A stretch of DNA of 64,000 nucleotides, taken from positions 496,001-560,000 of the forward strand of contig BRON01000010.1 of assembly GCA_024345305.1 (NCBI GenBank), read 5' to 3'. The position numbers were made by a program, and so were the translations under genes. This DNA is from Mrakia gelida (Eukaryota; Basidiomycota; Tremellomycetes; Cystofilobasidiales; Mrakiaceae). The notes beneath the pieces are model-generated. The model saw only the letters and a program-made list of their open reading frames with translations. It searched no databases and was not told where the DNA came from. This document shows, in pieces, positions 45,489 through 57,171 of this stretch. Position 1 is the stretch's first letter, and the number at the start of each line of letters is the position of its first letter.

Positions 45489-46023
45489 GATTATGAGCTT
45501 TTGGAATCTGGAATCGATCTGGGCTGGGAGGGGAAAGGAGGGAGAAGGGACGAAGGAAGGAGGGAGGTGAGCTTCGAGCGAAGGAGGGAGGACGAGGAGG
45601 AGCGAGCTCGAAGGAAGACTCGTCCTGACCTTCATCGCTCTCACGACGGCCGAGACGGCTTCAGGGGCCCTCAATGGAGTCGTAGGTATCCTCTGCTGCT
45701 CTTCTGGCGTTCTACGTTGAGATTCGGAGGTTGTCTCAGCTCGTGCAAGAGCCGCGACCTTCATTCGATCGCCCCTTCTTTCCTCGTCTCTACGACGCTC
45801 CCAGTCTGCAAAATCGAGCTCAAAGAAAGGTCTACGCTCCTTTTCAGAGCACGCATAATCGCCCCTCGAAAACCAGAGCTCAAAAAACGGATCCGAGCTT
45901 GCGTTCGCGTCGAGAAGGTCTCGACTCCTGCCTCTCCGCTTCTTCCCCCCCAACTTCGACGACCCGCTCTCCTTCTTCTCCCTTCTCACTTTCCTTCTTT
46001 CCCTCCCCTCCGTTCTACCCAGG
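45489..46023. other. Intergenic region upstream of PMT4
   Basis: A 535-bp gap. Its first part, with a GTGAGC donor near 45568 and a CTGAC motif downstream, could be a 3'-UTR intron of the preceding gene; the second part is C/T-rich as expected of a promoter. No gene recognised. Confidence 0.35.
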
Positions 46024-49000
46024 ATGGTGAACCCACCTCGACGTCGTCAGATTCCAAGGGAATCTCCAGGTCCTGAAACCTCCCTCCAATCTATAGATCT
46101 CGACCACAACGAGGTTCGTCTCTCCATCCATCCCTTCCCTCTCGTGCGCGCTGTCAAGCTCAAGCGCAAGCTCACCTCTCCTCCCCCTCCGTTTCGTGCT
46201 CAAGCAGAAGGCCATGCCTCTTCCTTACCGTGGTCTCCCTTCTCAATCCCAACCGAGTCATTTCAAGGAGGACTACGAGGACGTAGGGAAGCCGAACTGG
46301 AAGAAGAACGAGAAGCTCATCAGCTGGGGAGTCGCGACTTTGTTGATGACCCTCGCAGCGGTCTTGAGGTTTAGAGGCATCAGCTGGCCTGATAGTGTAG
46401 TGTAAGTTCCGCTTCTCTCTTCTGTGGGTGCTGTGTTGGAGGTTTTAGGGGGGAGGGACGTTGAAGGACGGTGCATGGAAGGGAGATGGGAAGCGAGGAA
46501 GGGAGGAGAGGACGAGGACGAGCTGGCAGTTCACGAGCTCGTTTGAGCCGACGCAAGATGTATACTTGCGACTTCGAAGCTGACATCTTGACCCTTTCGG
46601 TATACTACAGCTTCGACGAGGTCCATTTTGGAAAAGTGAGCTTTGGTGCTCGATTCTTTCAGCTCTCTTTCCCTCCCTTCCGCGCCCTCCTCCCTCTCGA
46701 GCTCACCTCGCCTTCCCTTCTTCCTCTTCCCTCCCTTCCCGTCAGTTCGCCTCCTACTACATCCTCCGAGAATACTACTTCGACGTCCACCCTCCCCTCT
46801 CCAAGATGCTGCACGGTCTCGGAGGCTACCTCTCAGGCTTCGACGGACAGTTCGACTTCGAGAACATCGGCGACAAGTACTTCGATCCCGAGCAAGGAGT
46901 CGACGTCCCTTACGTGGGGATGAGGAGCATGCCGGCTGTGTTTGGAAGTCTGACGGTGGGAGTGGTGTACTGGATCATGAGGGAGAGTGGATACCCGATG
47001 CTGGTCGCTGCGTTCTCGGCTGGGTTGATTCTGTTCGGTGAGCTCGAGCGTTTCCTTCCTCTTCCTTCTCCTCGTCTTCGCTTGAAGCACAGTCACTCTT
47101 CGAAGCGGCTGCTTCCTCGAGCTCGAGCTTGAGCTTTGCTCGTGTGCTGCTCTGTACTGACTGGTCCATCCGACGGTCGCAGACAATCTCCACATCACCG
47201 AAACTCGACTCATCCTCCTCGACGGTGCCCTCATCTTCTTTCTCTCCATGTCCCTCCTCTCGTACATCAAGTTCCACCAACTCCGATACCGAGCCTTCTC
47301 AACCAAGTGGTGGAAATGGCTCCTCCTCACTGGGTTCTTCCTCGCCTGCACGCTCGGATGCAAGATGGTCGGACTCCTCACCTTCTGCACGATCGGAACC
47401 GCCGTCGTTTGGGATCTCTGGCAGCTCATGGATATCAAGCGACCCAACCCTATGACGATGGTGAGCTCTCTCCTACTACGTCCCTTCGATCACGCGTCGA
47501 AACTGACGCTGTTTGTTGCTTCTTCGTGCTCAGGAACGATTCTCGCAACACTTCCTCGCACGCGTCGTCGGTCTCATCCTCCTCCCCTTCATCATCTACC
47601 TCTCCTTCTTCTGGGTCCACTTCAAGATCCTTTGCTACTCGGGAACTGGAGATACTTTCATGAGTGCTGCCTTCCAGGAGACTCTGATGGGGAACGAGCT
47701 GCTGCTCAACTCTCAGGGTCCGTTCGTTTTTGTTTTTCGTTTCGACGCGACGCGAGCTTCGAGCTGACTTGGGTCTTCCTTCCTCGCAGAGATCCGCTAC
47801 TACGACACCATCTCCTTCCGACACAAGGACACGAACGCCTTCCTTCACTCTCACGCCGAGAAGTACCCTCTTCGTTACGACGACGGCCGAGTCTCGTCTC
47901 AAGGTTCGTCGTCTCGTTCTCGACTCCTCCTTCGAAGAGCTGACCTCGTCGCCCGTTTCCTCCTCTCAGGTCAACAAGTCACCGGCTGCCCCTTCAACGA
48001 CACCAACAACAACTGGCAGGTCCTCCCAACCAAGGAGCTCCCCGATACCGGTCGAGGTCGCGTCGTTCGAAACAAGGACATCGTTCAACTCTACCACGTC
48101 AACACCGACTCCTTCCTCCTCACCCACGACGTCGCCTCCCCTCTCACCTCGACCAACCAAGAGTTCACCACCTGGCCCAAGTCCGACATCGACGCTCGGT
48201 ACAAGGACACCGAGTTCCAGATCCTCGTCATCGACGGACACGAGGGAGAGCCTTGGAAGACCAAGAGCGGGTGGTTCAAGTTGATGCATGTTCCGACGAG
48301 GGTGGTGCTCTGGACGGGGACGACGCCGTTGCCTGAGTGGGGATACAAGCAGCAGGAGGTCAACGGGAACAAGGCTCCTCAGGAGAGGAGTGCGACGTGG
48401 TATGTCGAGGAGATCATCGAGGACGAGAGTGAGTTGGCTTTCTTCGACGACGCGTCTTCGTTCGACGACACCTCTCCTGACCTCTTTCTTCTTTGGGTTT
48501 TTAAGCCATCATCGACTTCAAGAACCGAACGACCAAGATCGCACCCAAGAAAGTGATCCCTATGAACTTCTTCAAGAAGTTCTTCGAGCTTCAAGTCCTC
48601 ATGCTTCAGCACAACGCCGGACTCACTGCTTCCCACCCCTATGCTTCGGATCCCATCAACTGGCCGTTCGATCTTACGGGGATCTCGTTCTGGACGGAGA
48701 ACGATCTCAAGATGCAGGTCTACGCGATTGGGAACGTCGCTGGGTGGTGGATCTGCGTGCTAGGGCTGAGCGTGTTCGTGGGTGTGATTGGTGCGGATCA
48801 GTTGGCGAGGAGGAGAGGAATTGAGCCGATTGAGGATCGTGAGTCTTTCGTTCCTTACCTCTGTACCTTCTTCGACTTCGTCGGGTGCCTTTCCAATCGC
48901 GCTCGCAAGTCTGTTCGAGCGAACTCTCGACTGGAACGAGCGCTGACCTCTCGTCGTCCTCTTTCCCTCCCTCCCCCCCACCCTCGCTTCTCCCTCGCTC

Positions 49001-49569
49001 TCTTCCCTCCACACTCCCCACCCAGACCTCCGAAACCGACTCTACAACAACTCCGGTTTTTTCGCCATCGCCTGGGCCTTCCACTACTTCCCCTTCTTCC
49101 TCATGTCGCGTCAACTCTTCATCCATCACTACCTCCCCGCCCACCTCGCCTCCGCTTGCGTCGCCGGATCGGTCCTCAACTTCATCCTCACGGAATCCAT
49201 CAACTACCCCGTCTCGATCGCTGGACGGACGACGAGGCTGAGACCCAAGACGAAAGCGAGGGTGGGGAAGAAGAGCTTGATCGTGTTTGGAGCGTTGAGT
49301 TTGGCCGTTGTCGGGACGTTCGTGTTCTTGAGTCCGTTGACTTATGGACGACCTGGGTGAGTCGAGCGTTCCATTTCTTCTCAGACTCGTGGTAGAAGAC
49401 TGTGCTGATCGTCCCGTTTCGTTCTCGCAGACTGGAAGGAGACGAGGTCAACCGACGTCGGCTGTTGGATTCGTGGACGCTTCATTTCGGTCAGTTCTCG
49501 TCTCACTCTCGCCTCTACTCACAGGAACCCGTTACTGACCACCATCGCCTCGTCTCTACAGCCAAGTAA
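46024..49569 (+). CDS. PMT4: Protein O-mannosyltransferase PMT4 (POMT1 type)
   Basis: ER membrane enzyme that moves mannose from dolichol-phosphate mannose to Ser/Thr of secretory proteins. It starts MVNPPRRRQIPRESPGPETS (46024). Blocks: WGVATLLMTLAAVLRFRGIS, the luminal FDEVHFGKFASYYILREYYF with the catalytic Asp-Glu pair, DVHPPLSKMLHGL, TRLILLDGALIFFLS, LTGFFLACTLGCKMVGLLTF, then MIR repeats (IRYYDTISFRHKDTNAFLHS, VRNKDIVQLYHVNTDSFLLT, FKLMHVPTRVVLWTG) and the C-terminal helices (FAIAWAFHYFPFFLMSRQLF, HHYLPAHLASACVAGSVL). FDEVHF lies in a 25-nt exon (46611-46635), and the last exon carries only 8 coding nt including TAA (49562-49569). The length, about 760 residues, fits PMT4, which acts as a homodimer in yeast. 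Confidence 0.95.
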
Positions 49570-50022
49570 ACGTACACGTCGACGAATGGAAGTCGCATCC
49601 TCGTCGTCTCGCGTTGGGAAGAGTTCGAGACAGCTGCTTTCCTCGATTTGCATCTTTTGTGGGACATTTTGCTTTCTCTCTTTCTCTCTGGCTCTTATAT
49701 ACATTTCTCTCTCCCTCGAGATCGTCCTCCGAGGCAAACAGCGCGGGAGCAAGAGGCACGAGGGCGACGAAGGAGACATCGATTCGAGCTCGCGACCTCT
49801 CCTCCTTCCTCTCACGGCCATCTTCTCCAGCTCTTCGTCTCTCGAGCTTCCACCCCAGGAACTACCTCCCTTCCTCGTCCAACTTCCTACTACACCACAA
49901 GCTTAACCGACCTCTCGCAGCAGCCTCCCTCGCCCTCGCCATCGAGCTTTCCTTCCCTCCTTCCGTCCGTTGCCCCCATCTCCTTCCCTCCCCTTCCCTC
50001 TCGCCCTCTCCTCTGTCCGGCC
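49570..50022. promoter_or_regulatory. Intergenic region upstream of the AP-3 mu gene
   Basis: A 453-bp gap. Its downstream 200 bp are strongly C/T-rich on the plus strand, as at several other starts in this window. No supported gene; the open frames here lack family resemblance. Confidence 0.4.
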
Positions 50023-52141
50023 ATGTCCATCGCAGGCCTGATCTTCCTCTCCTCAGCTGGGTGAGCCCCTCCCCAACCCCTTCCCTCTTCCCTCTCTCCC
50101 ACCCAGTTGACCTCGTCTTCTCTCGTTTACAGGAAATCCATCATTTCAACCCCGTTTCGCCCTCAATCGCTCCAGCACATCTACATCCAATCCTTCCTCC
50201 AAGCTCAAGCCGATTCCAAACTCTCCCCTTCTTCGTCTCGGGAGCCAAAGGAGCTTGAGCCTGTGTTCTGGGTCGGGGAGGAGGAGGGAGTGTGCTGCTG
50301 GGTCGAGAGAGGTGGGATGATGGTGCTTTGTCCGTTGGTTAAGGAAGGTGAGCTTCGACGACGAGAAGATCGTTTCGGGTCCTCTGAGTGTGGGTCGGTG
50401 ATCCAGAGTTGGTGAAGCTGATACTGACTTGGTATTTTGGTGCTCTGCAGCCAACCCTCTACTCGGGTTCAGGTTCATGGAGGTTTTCCTGGAAGTGCTC
50501 GAGGAGTATCTCGGCGAAGTGCGTTCCACGACCGTCTTTCCCTTCCTTCGCCTTTGAGCTCAACGATACTGACTTCTCCTTCGTTGCTTGACTTCTCAGG
50601 TCTCTGAATCGACTCTCAAGGACAACTTCGATATCGTGTACCAGGTGAGTTCCTGCGCCGCTCCAGAGGAAGATGGTTCTGGCTCTTCGACTTGAGCTCA
50701 CCCTCCCTCCCTTCCTTTTCCTCCCTCAGCTCCTCGAGGAGATGCTCGACGAAGGCTCACCTCTCACAACCCAATCCAACATCCTTCGAGATATCGTCTT
50801 ACCACCATCGCTGCTCAACAAGGTCCTCTCGGTCGCTGGAGTCTCAGGGTTCGTTCGGCTGCTGTCGCTTTGCTCTCCTCGTTGAGCTCGCTCGAAGCTG
50901 ACCTTGTTCGTCTTCTCGCTTCCTTCTTCGACACAGCCTCGGACCTCCTCCTCTTCACCAACCGTTCTCCAGCCCGATACCGTGGAGGCGGCCTGGAGTC
51001 AAGCACATTAGCAACGAGATCTTCTTTGACTTCGTCGAGAGCTTGGACGTCGTGCTGGATCGGTGAGCTCGTCTTCCATCAACGAGTCTGTTCGAGCGTC
51101 GACTGATTCTCCCTGCTGCAATTTCTTCAGCCACGGTCAGCCTGTGAGAACGGACCGATTCGGTCGTATCGAGTGCAACACCAAGCTCTCAGGTTCGTTC
51201 ATGCGTCCCTCGAACTCGTCGGCTCAAAACTGACGCGTCTCCCTTCGCTTTTCCTAGGAACCCCCGATCTTCTCTTGACGTTCACCAACCCAGCGCCTAT
51301 TTCGACACCAGCCTTCCATCCTTGCATTCGGTTCGTCCTCCCCTCTCAGTCTCTCGCACTTGAGGCGATCTCGCTGACCTCGTCTTCTCTTCGTCTTCAG
51401 GCTATCCAAATTCGAACAGTCGTCTTCCCTCTCGTTCGTTCCTCCTGACGGCAACTTCCGCCTCATGGAGTACGCGATCAAGGCGCCCTCGAAAGGGAGA
51501 TCAGCCAACGACGACTTTGGAATCAAGATGAAGGTCCGGACGAAGCTTTCGGAGACGGGAGGTGAGTTCGAACGCGTCGAACATTCCTCGTCGATTTTCG
51601 CTGATCGCTTCGCTTCGCTTCGATTCGATCAGGCACCTTCTCGATAACCGTCTCTCCAACCCATCCCTCTCGACCAGTAGAGAACGCTGTCGTGAGATGG
51701 TATCTCGGCGAGGGAGTCCTAGCAGAGCGGCTGACGGGAACGGTCACTCCAGGAGGTGCGGAGGGAGAAGGAGGACGGTGGGAGTTTGATGGAGCGTCTG
51801 ATGTTCGTCCAACTTCTCCCTTCACGTGCCTCGACGTTCTGCGTGCATAATAACTGACTCGGTGCGCTTCTTCTTACACACAGACACTCATCTGGCGACT
51901 CCCAACTCTGCTTCCTCGCTCGTCGACGCGAACCTTCACTGGATCCTTCACGACCTCTTCCGCTCCTCTTCCTGCACCTTCACTCCTCCTCACAGCCAAG
52001 ATTCATCAGCACTCGCTCTCGAACCTCAAGATCTCGCAGCTCAAGGTCGGAGGATTGGGAGGAGGACACGGGGACGCTCAGCCGAAGGTGTTTAGAGGAG
52101 TGAGAGGGAGAGTCGAGGTCAAGATGGAGGGTAGATGGTGA
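50023..52141 (+). CDS. APM3: AP-3 adaptor complex mu subunit
   Basis: Medium subunit of AP-3, which sorts cargo from Golgi/endosomes directly to the vacuole. It starts MSIAGLIFLSSAGKSIIS (50023). Longin-like N-terminal part: FRFMEVFLEVLEEYLGEVSE, STLKDNFDIVYQLLEEMLDE, GSPLTTQSNILRDIVLPPS. Mu homology domain: PIPWRRPGVKHISNEIFFDF, ESLDVVLDRHGQPV, ECNTKLSGTPDLLLTFTNPA, FHPCIRLSKFEQSSSLSFVP, PDGNFRLMEYAIK and the last strands KISQLKVGG and VFRGVRGRVEVKMEGRW. The order of conserved pieces matches AP-3 mu throughout. Stop TGA at 52139-52141. Several introns; the tandem GT/CTGAC pattern is clear at each. Confidence 0.94.
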
Positions 52142-53106
52142 GCTCTTTTGCAGCTTCGATTTCATCCGAGTTCAACGAGTAAAGCTAGCTCCTTCGGGGG
52201 CGAGTAGGTTCGGAGACTCATGAGAAGGGAAGAGCGAGAGAAACAAATACACAAGGTCGAGCAGAGTCTCAACTTCGACGGAACGCCCGACGAACCCTCA
52301 ACGAGACGCGGAACCGACTACTCTGTCGAGACAAGGAGCTACAAGTGCGTACAAGAAGGAACGAGCCTTGCAGACTTCTCTGTGAGCTTGATAGGCTCTG
52401 GAATGGGGGCTGATATCTCGTTTGCTCCAACAAATAAATCAAGACGGAGGCTGACCGAACGACACGATCGAGCGCGTTCCCTCGTCGCTTTCCCTCGAGT
52501 AAGTCTCCTCTCCTCTCCTCTCATCCTCGGTTTGCTACGCCCTCGTGTCGGATGTGAATTCTGACCTCTTCCTCTCCTTCACATATCGTCTTGGTTGTTT
52601 ACTATTCGGCTGCTTCGGCAAACAGGGTTGATAAAAATCGGAGGACGACCAGCCATCTCCGTTTCCAGCGAAGCCCCCATCCCCCACGCTCCGATTAAGG
52701 GAGTCCTTCTTCGTTACCTTGGGCCCAGACTTTTCACGTTCACTGATCCTTCTACTTTGGGATCTGATCGATCTGTCGCTCCTTCCACCAATCCTCTCCC
52801 CTTCTCTCGTTCTTTCCCAAACCACCACCCTCCCCCCTCCCGTCCTTCCCGCCCTTCTCCCTCCCTCCTCCGTTATCTCCCTCTTACCGTCCGCCACCAG
52901 ATATTCGAAGCAGGACTTCCGACACACGCTCTCCACGTTTATCGACCATCTCAGACATCATCAGTTTCACTCCCTTCCTCCTCGAGCAAACTATACGGAA
53001 CGTCCCTCAGCCCTCCTCGCTCCTCCGCCACGCCTCCAACTCGAGCGAAACTTCTTCTCAACCACTACCCACCCCACCTCTACTCAGCGCAGGCTCGCAA
53101 ACCATC
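52142..53106. promoter_or_regulatory. 965-bp upstream region of the Ser-rich gene
   Basis: No protein family recognised here. The plus strand is strongly C/T-rich around 52740-52890, as often found upstream of highly expressed fungal genes. A long open frame that runs through this stretch is in a different frame from the gene and is not continuous with it once the intron at 53205-53313 is removed. Confidence 0.4.
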
Positions 53107-56100
53107 ATGCTTTCTCGTCAGGAACAGTCGCATCGAGCTTTGGGTCACTCGAGGTCGGATTCGATCCTCTCTCGGTCCGCGGCTGAAGGTCTCCTCCAAG
53201 GATTGTGAGTCGCGCTCTCTCGTCTCTCCTGCTCGCTTCCGGACCTCCTCGAGACTGACTTTTCTTTCTTTCCTTTCTCCTCTCTCTTCTTCCTCACAAT
53301 TTTCGTCTCGCAGATCAACTCCCCACGCCTCGGAATTTCACTCCTCCTCCTCGTCACAACACTCGTCTCGCAACGCCTCCTCTTCGTCGTATCGACCTCC
53401 TCGTCCCGCTCGTTCTCCCTCTGCTCCTCAACGACGGGTCGCTTCCAACCCTCCTCCTCTCCCTACCACCCTGCCAACCCGATCCCGAGTCGTTCCTCTC
53501 ATTCCAGGATTAGGATTCCATCTCGCTCAACGAAGAGCCGCGGAGGCGACGTCCAACCCTCTTCCTTCGCTCTCCGGAGGCGTCAACAACTTCGATCTCT
53601 CCTCTCCCTCTTCCAACTACTCCCATCCAGACGATACTTCCTCCTCCGACTCGGACGACTGTCCTCCTACCGAATCGGATCGTCCAGACTCGGTCGCTCC
53701 CGCTCCAGAAGTCACGGAGCCCTGGCAGGAATCGGACAACTACCAGAGTCCCGTTTGGGCTAGTCGATGGTCGAGGAGAGGAAGCGAAGCTAGTGGAACG
53801 GGAACCGCTGGTGGACGAGGAGCTGGAGGAGGAATCGACCCTTTGGACCGTCGTCCTTCGTTCTCAGCTTTCGCAGCGGCGAGACGTCAAGATTCGTTCG
53901 ACTCCGGGTGGGGAGTTGGGCCTTCTTCGAGGAGCAGGGAATCAAGCGTCAACATGGCCAGACGACGCTCGTCTTCGTCCTCTCTCAAACACGACATCAC
54001 TCCTCATTACCTCGGAGGAGCAGGACGAGGCCAACCCTCGACTCGACGAAACTCGAACGCGTCGGGCGCTGGCTTCCCGAACTTCCCTTTCCCGTTCCCC
54101 GGAGGAGGAGGACGATCGAGCAAGGCGTCGCTCCCTGAGGCAATGAACGGAGTCGGAGGATCGTCGATGAACCGTCGAGACAGCAACATCTCCATCCGCT
54201 CATCGGACGACGGCGACGCTTGGGATGATCTTCACGATCCGGACTCAGCCCTCCTCTCTCGACGTTCCTCCTACGACTCCTCCTTCGCCTTCGACCACGG
54301 TCGAGCAGCTTCCTTCTCCTACTCTCCTACCAACAACTCCTTCCTCCAAGCCAAACGTCAAGCCTCCCAGTATTCCCTCACCTTCGGATCCCTCCCTCGC
54401 TCGACGTCAGGGTCAAAGTTCCGTCGCAACTCCTCCCAAGGCTCGCTTTCGGGCTTGCCTCGTCCGTCATTCGCGTTCGGAGGAGGATCGAGGAACTCGT
54501 CGGTTACCGGAGGAACGGGAGGGTTGGTCCTCTCGAGGAGAGGGTCGTGGCAGAGTCAGATGGGGTTGATGATCAGTGGAGGGAGGTTGGAGAGGAACAT
54601 GAGTGTGGATTCGGTGGGAGAGGTGGAGAGGATTCGGAGGTTGGGTGGGATGCGGGAGTTGAATAGGAGGGAGAGTGAGGTGCTGGAGATGGGGTGGAGG
54701 ATGCTCGAGAGGGGTGGACAGTACGCGTACGAGGAGAGTCAGTGGGGACAGTCGATGGAGCCGGGAGTGGTGAGTTTTCTCTCTTTTTCTCGAGGTCTTC
54801 GCTTCCGTTTCTCTTCTTTTTTCGGATCGCTAACACGGCTTCGAACTTTCCTTTCTTATCATCTCAGTCTCACTGGTCTCCCTCGACCGCAGAGTCTCCC
54901 TCGTCGGTCGTTCAAGGCCAACACGACGACGCGTCGTCGCCGGAACTCCCCGACTCTTCTTCCTCAGCCTCCTCGCCTACCTCCCCCGTCTACCCACAGG
55001 AGCGTCGATCCCACTACCTCGAGCCAGCGGGAACCTACCAGGAACGGATCGCCAGCCTCGCTTCCCCTCCTCTCGAAACCCTCTCCCCTCGCCCTCCCTC
55101 CTCGTCGGATCTCCTCACTCAACGCCGAATGGGACACCGACCTCAGATCTCGCTCACCTTCTCCTTCGAAGCTTCGGCCAAGAACTCCCCTCACCCCTCC
55201 TCCTCAGCCAACTCGCGAGACCTCTCCGATCTCAGCCCCGAGCCGACGTCTCCTCTCACGCAGGACCTCAAGGCTTCGAGGAGGATCTCGTCGTCGCCAG
55301 GAAGGTTGCTCGCAGCGATGCTTGCCGACCAGTCGCACTCGGGAGAGGGAACGACGGATTCGGAGTCGGAGCTCGAGGAGGATCTATCGTGGGACGTCCA
55401 GTTCGCGACCGCTCGACGAGGAGCTCTCTCGCCCGTCATCATCCACAACGGCAGCGAGTTCCTCATGCCTTCGACCGCTCCTCTCGCCCTTCCTTCTCGA
55501 GCCGCTCGACCCAGCGGGCCAGCTTCCACCCCTTCCAACGGATCCTCCGACCTCAACTACCTCGCCCAGTCGATTCGAATCTTCAACGATTCGACGGAGG
55601 ACGTGCCTAACTCCCTCGCTTCCCCTCTTTCTCCCCTCACTCCTCCCCCTGGACTCCTCCCATCTCTTTCCATCCGACCTACTCTTCGAAACACCCAGAG
55701 CATGTCGGCTCTCAAGGGAGAGCATGGGCCGAGGACGTACAACCGAATGGCCGCGTTCAACGAGACGAAGGACCGCTCGTCAGGAGGTTGGTCGCCCTCT
55801 CCCTTCGACGTTCAGCCCATCACCACTCCCTCCGCGATCAAAACGTCCTACGTCGGTCCCTCGTCATCGTCAGAAGCAGAGGAAGAGGAGCAGAAGGACA
55901 TCACTCCTCGACCGTCTCGTCGTCGCCCGCTGAACCTTCGAGCCTCGACGGAGAACTCGTCGACGACAACATGGGAAGCTCCATGGTCCATGGTCGCTTC
56001 GTCCGGTGTTCCTCCCCTCGTCTACGACACCACTCCTCCGATGCAGGCCGTCGGTCGACCAGGTCCACGAGAACGACGCGACGCCAACTCCTCCTCCATC

Positions 56101-56706
56101 ACCCCGCCCTCCACCCACGCCTCCTCCTCCTACCTTCGTCGATCCTCAGCGAACCCAGCCTCCGCTCCCATCCCCGTCCTCTCAACCAAACGAAGCGCCG
56201 TCTCCCTCCCCTTCGAGCGAGCCTTCGTCCGACGAGCCAAGGAGGAACGCAAAGCAGGCTCCTTCGCCTCGTCGTCCTCCTCCAACGGATCTACCTCCCT
56301 TCAACAGCAATGCACCGGATCAGCCATCCACCCAGACAGCGGTCTCTGCTACTGCGGAGTTGCCTACCTCTCCTCCTCTCGACGAATGTCCAAACCCTCC
56401 GCTCGACTCGCCGCCCCCCACCTCCCTCCTCCTCATCTTCGACTATCGGCCCCAGTTCCCCCACCGACCAAGGTCATCGACAAGGATCACGAATTCGACA
56501 AGAGCAAGATCAGGTTCTCGATGCCTGCTCCTCTCGCAGATCCGGAGGTTCTGCCCAAGATCCCAACGAGGTCGATCCCTCTTCCCGTTCCAGCGTCGCC
56601 TCTTCCTTCGTCGGCGTCGACGTCGAAACTTGGAGGAGGGCCGAAGAAGGTGTTGAGCAGGTTGTTTGCGACGCATAGGAAGACGGTTTCGTCGGGAACG
56701 TTCTAG
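53107..56706 (+). CDS. Large Ser-rich, mostly disordered protein of unknown function
   Basis: Three exons (53107-53204, 53314-54769, 54868-56706) give 1130 residues in an unbroken frame. Start MLSRQEQSHRALGHSRSDSI was chosen because only that frame joins exon 2 in phase (GL-STPHASEF). The protein is dominated by Ser, Pro and Arg with many RRxSS- and RxxS-type sites ([36 protein letters not shown]), typical basophilic-kinase targets. More ordered short segments: VERIRRLGGMRELNRRESEV with LEMGWRMLERGGQYAYEES, LSWDVQFATARRGALSPVII, and near the C-terminus HPDSGLCYCGVAYLSSSRR and KKVLSRLFATHRKT. No enzyme domain is visible. It may be a signalling scaffold or a cell-wall/polarity regulator, but this is a guess. 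Confidence 0.8.
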
Positions 56707-57171
56707 GGAGGGGACGCGTCGTTATCATTTCGTTTCGTCGAGCTTTGGGTTTCTTGGGTCCTCGTTCGTTGTATTTGATTCTTTTGTCTACACTCTTTTT
56801 GGGACTTTTGTGTGCTGGATATCTTGCTTCTGTGGCTTCTGTTTTGGGTTCTCTCAGACTCTCTCTATTTGTTCTTTCCGAGTCGCGAATGTGTCGAGCC
56901 GGTTCTCTTTCTCTGCTTTCTTCTCGGCAGCCTTGCTCTTCAGCTGTTCACCATCCTAACTCTAGTCTACTTATCTACTCTCTCATCTGGATGAATTGTT
57001 TCTGATCTACCTCGCCCTCATCTTGAGCTGCATCGAAAGAAACTCGAGACGGCGAGCAGTCGCGCTCGCAGACGCGTCTCAACTCTCCTCTTTCCCTCGC
57101 GCAACCAAGGATCCAGGATATCCGATCCATAGATAACTTAACAAGCGAGTCTACGAGGTCCTCCTGCCGTG
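56707..57171. other. Convergent 3' flanks
   Basis: A 465-bp gap between convergent genes. The first 250 bp are T-rich on the plus strand, as expected of a 3' UTR and polyadenylation region for the Ser-rich gene. GACGCGTC occurs at 56713-56720, right after the stop, and at 57071-57078. No gene seen. Confidence 0.45.

Noticed and set aside
52595..53313. Long plus-strand open frame running into the Ser-rich gene, suggesting an earlier start
   Set aside because: It is in a different frame from the spliced gene once the clear intron 53205-53313 is removed; only the frame with ATG at 53107 joins exon 2 in phase.
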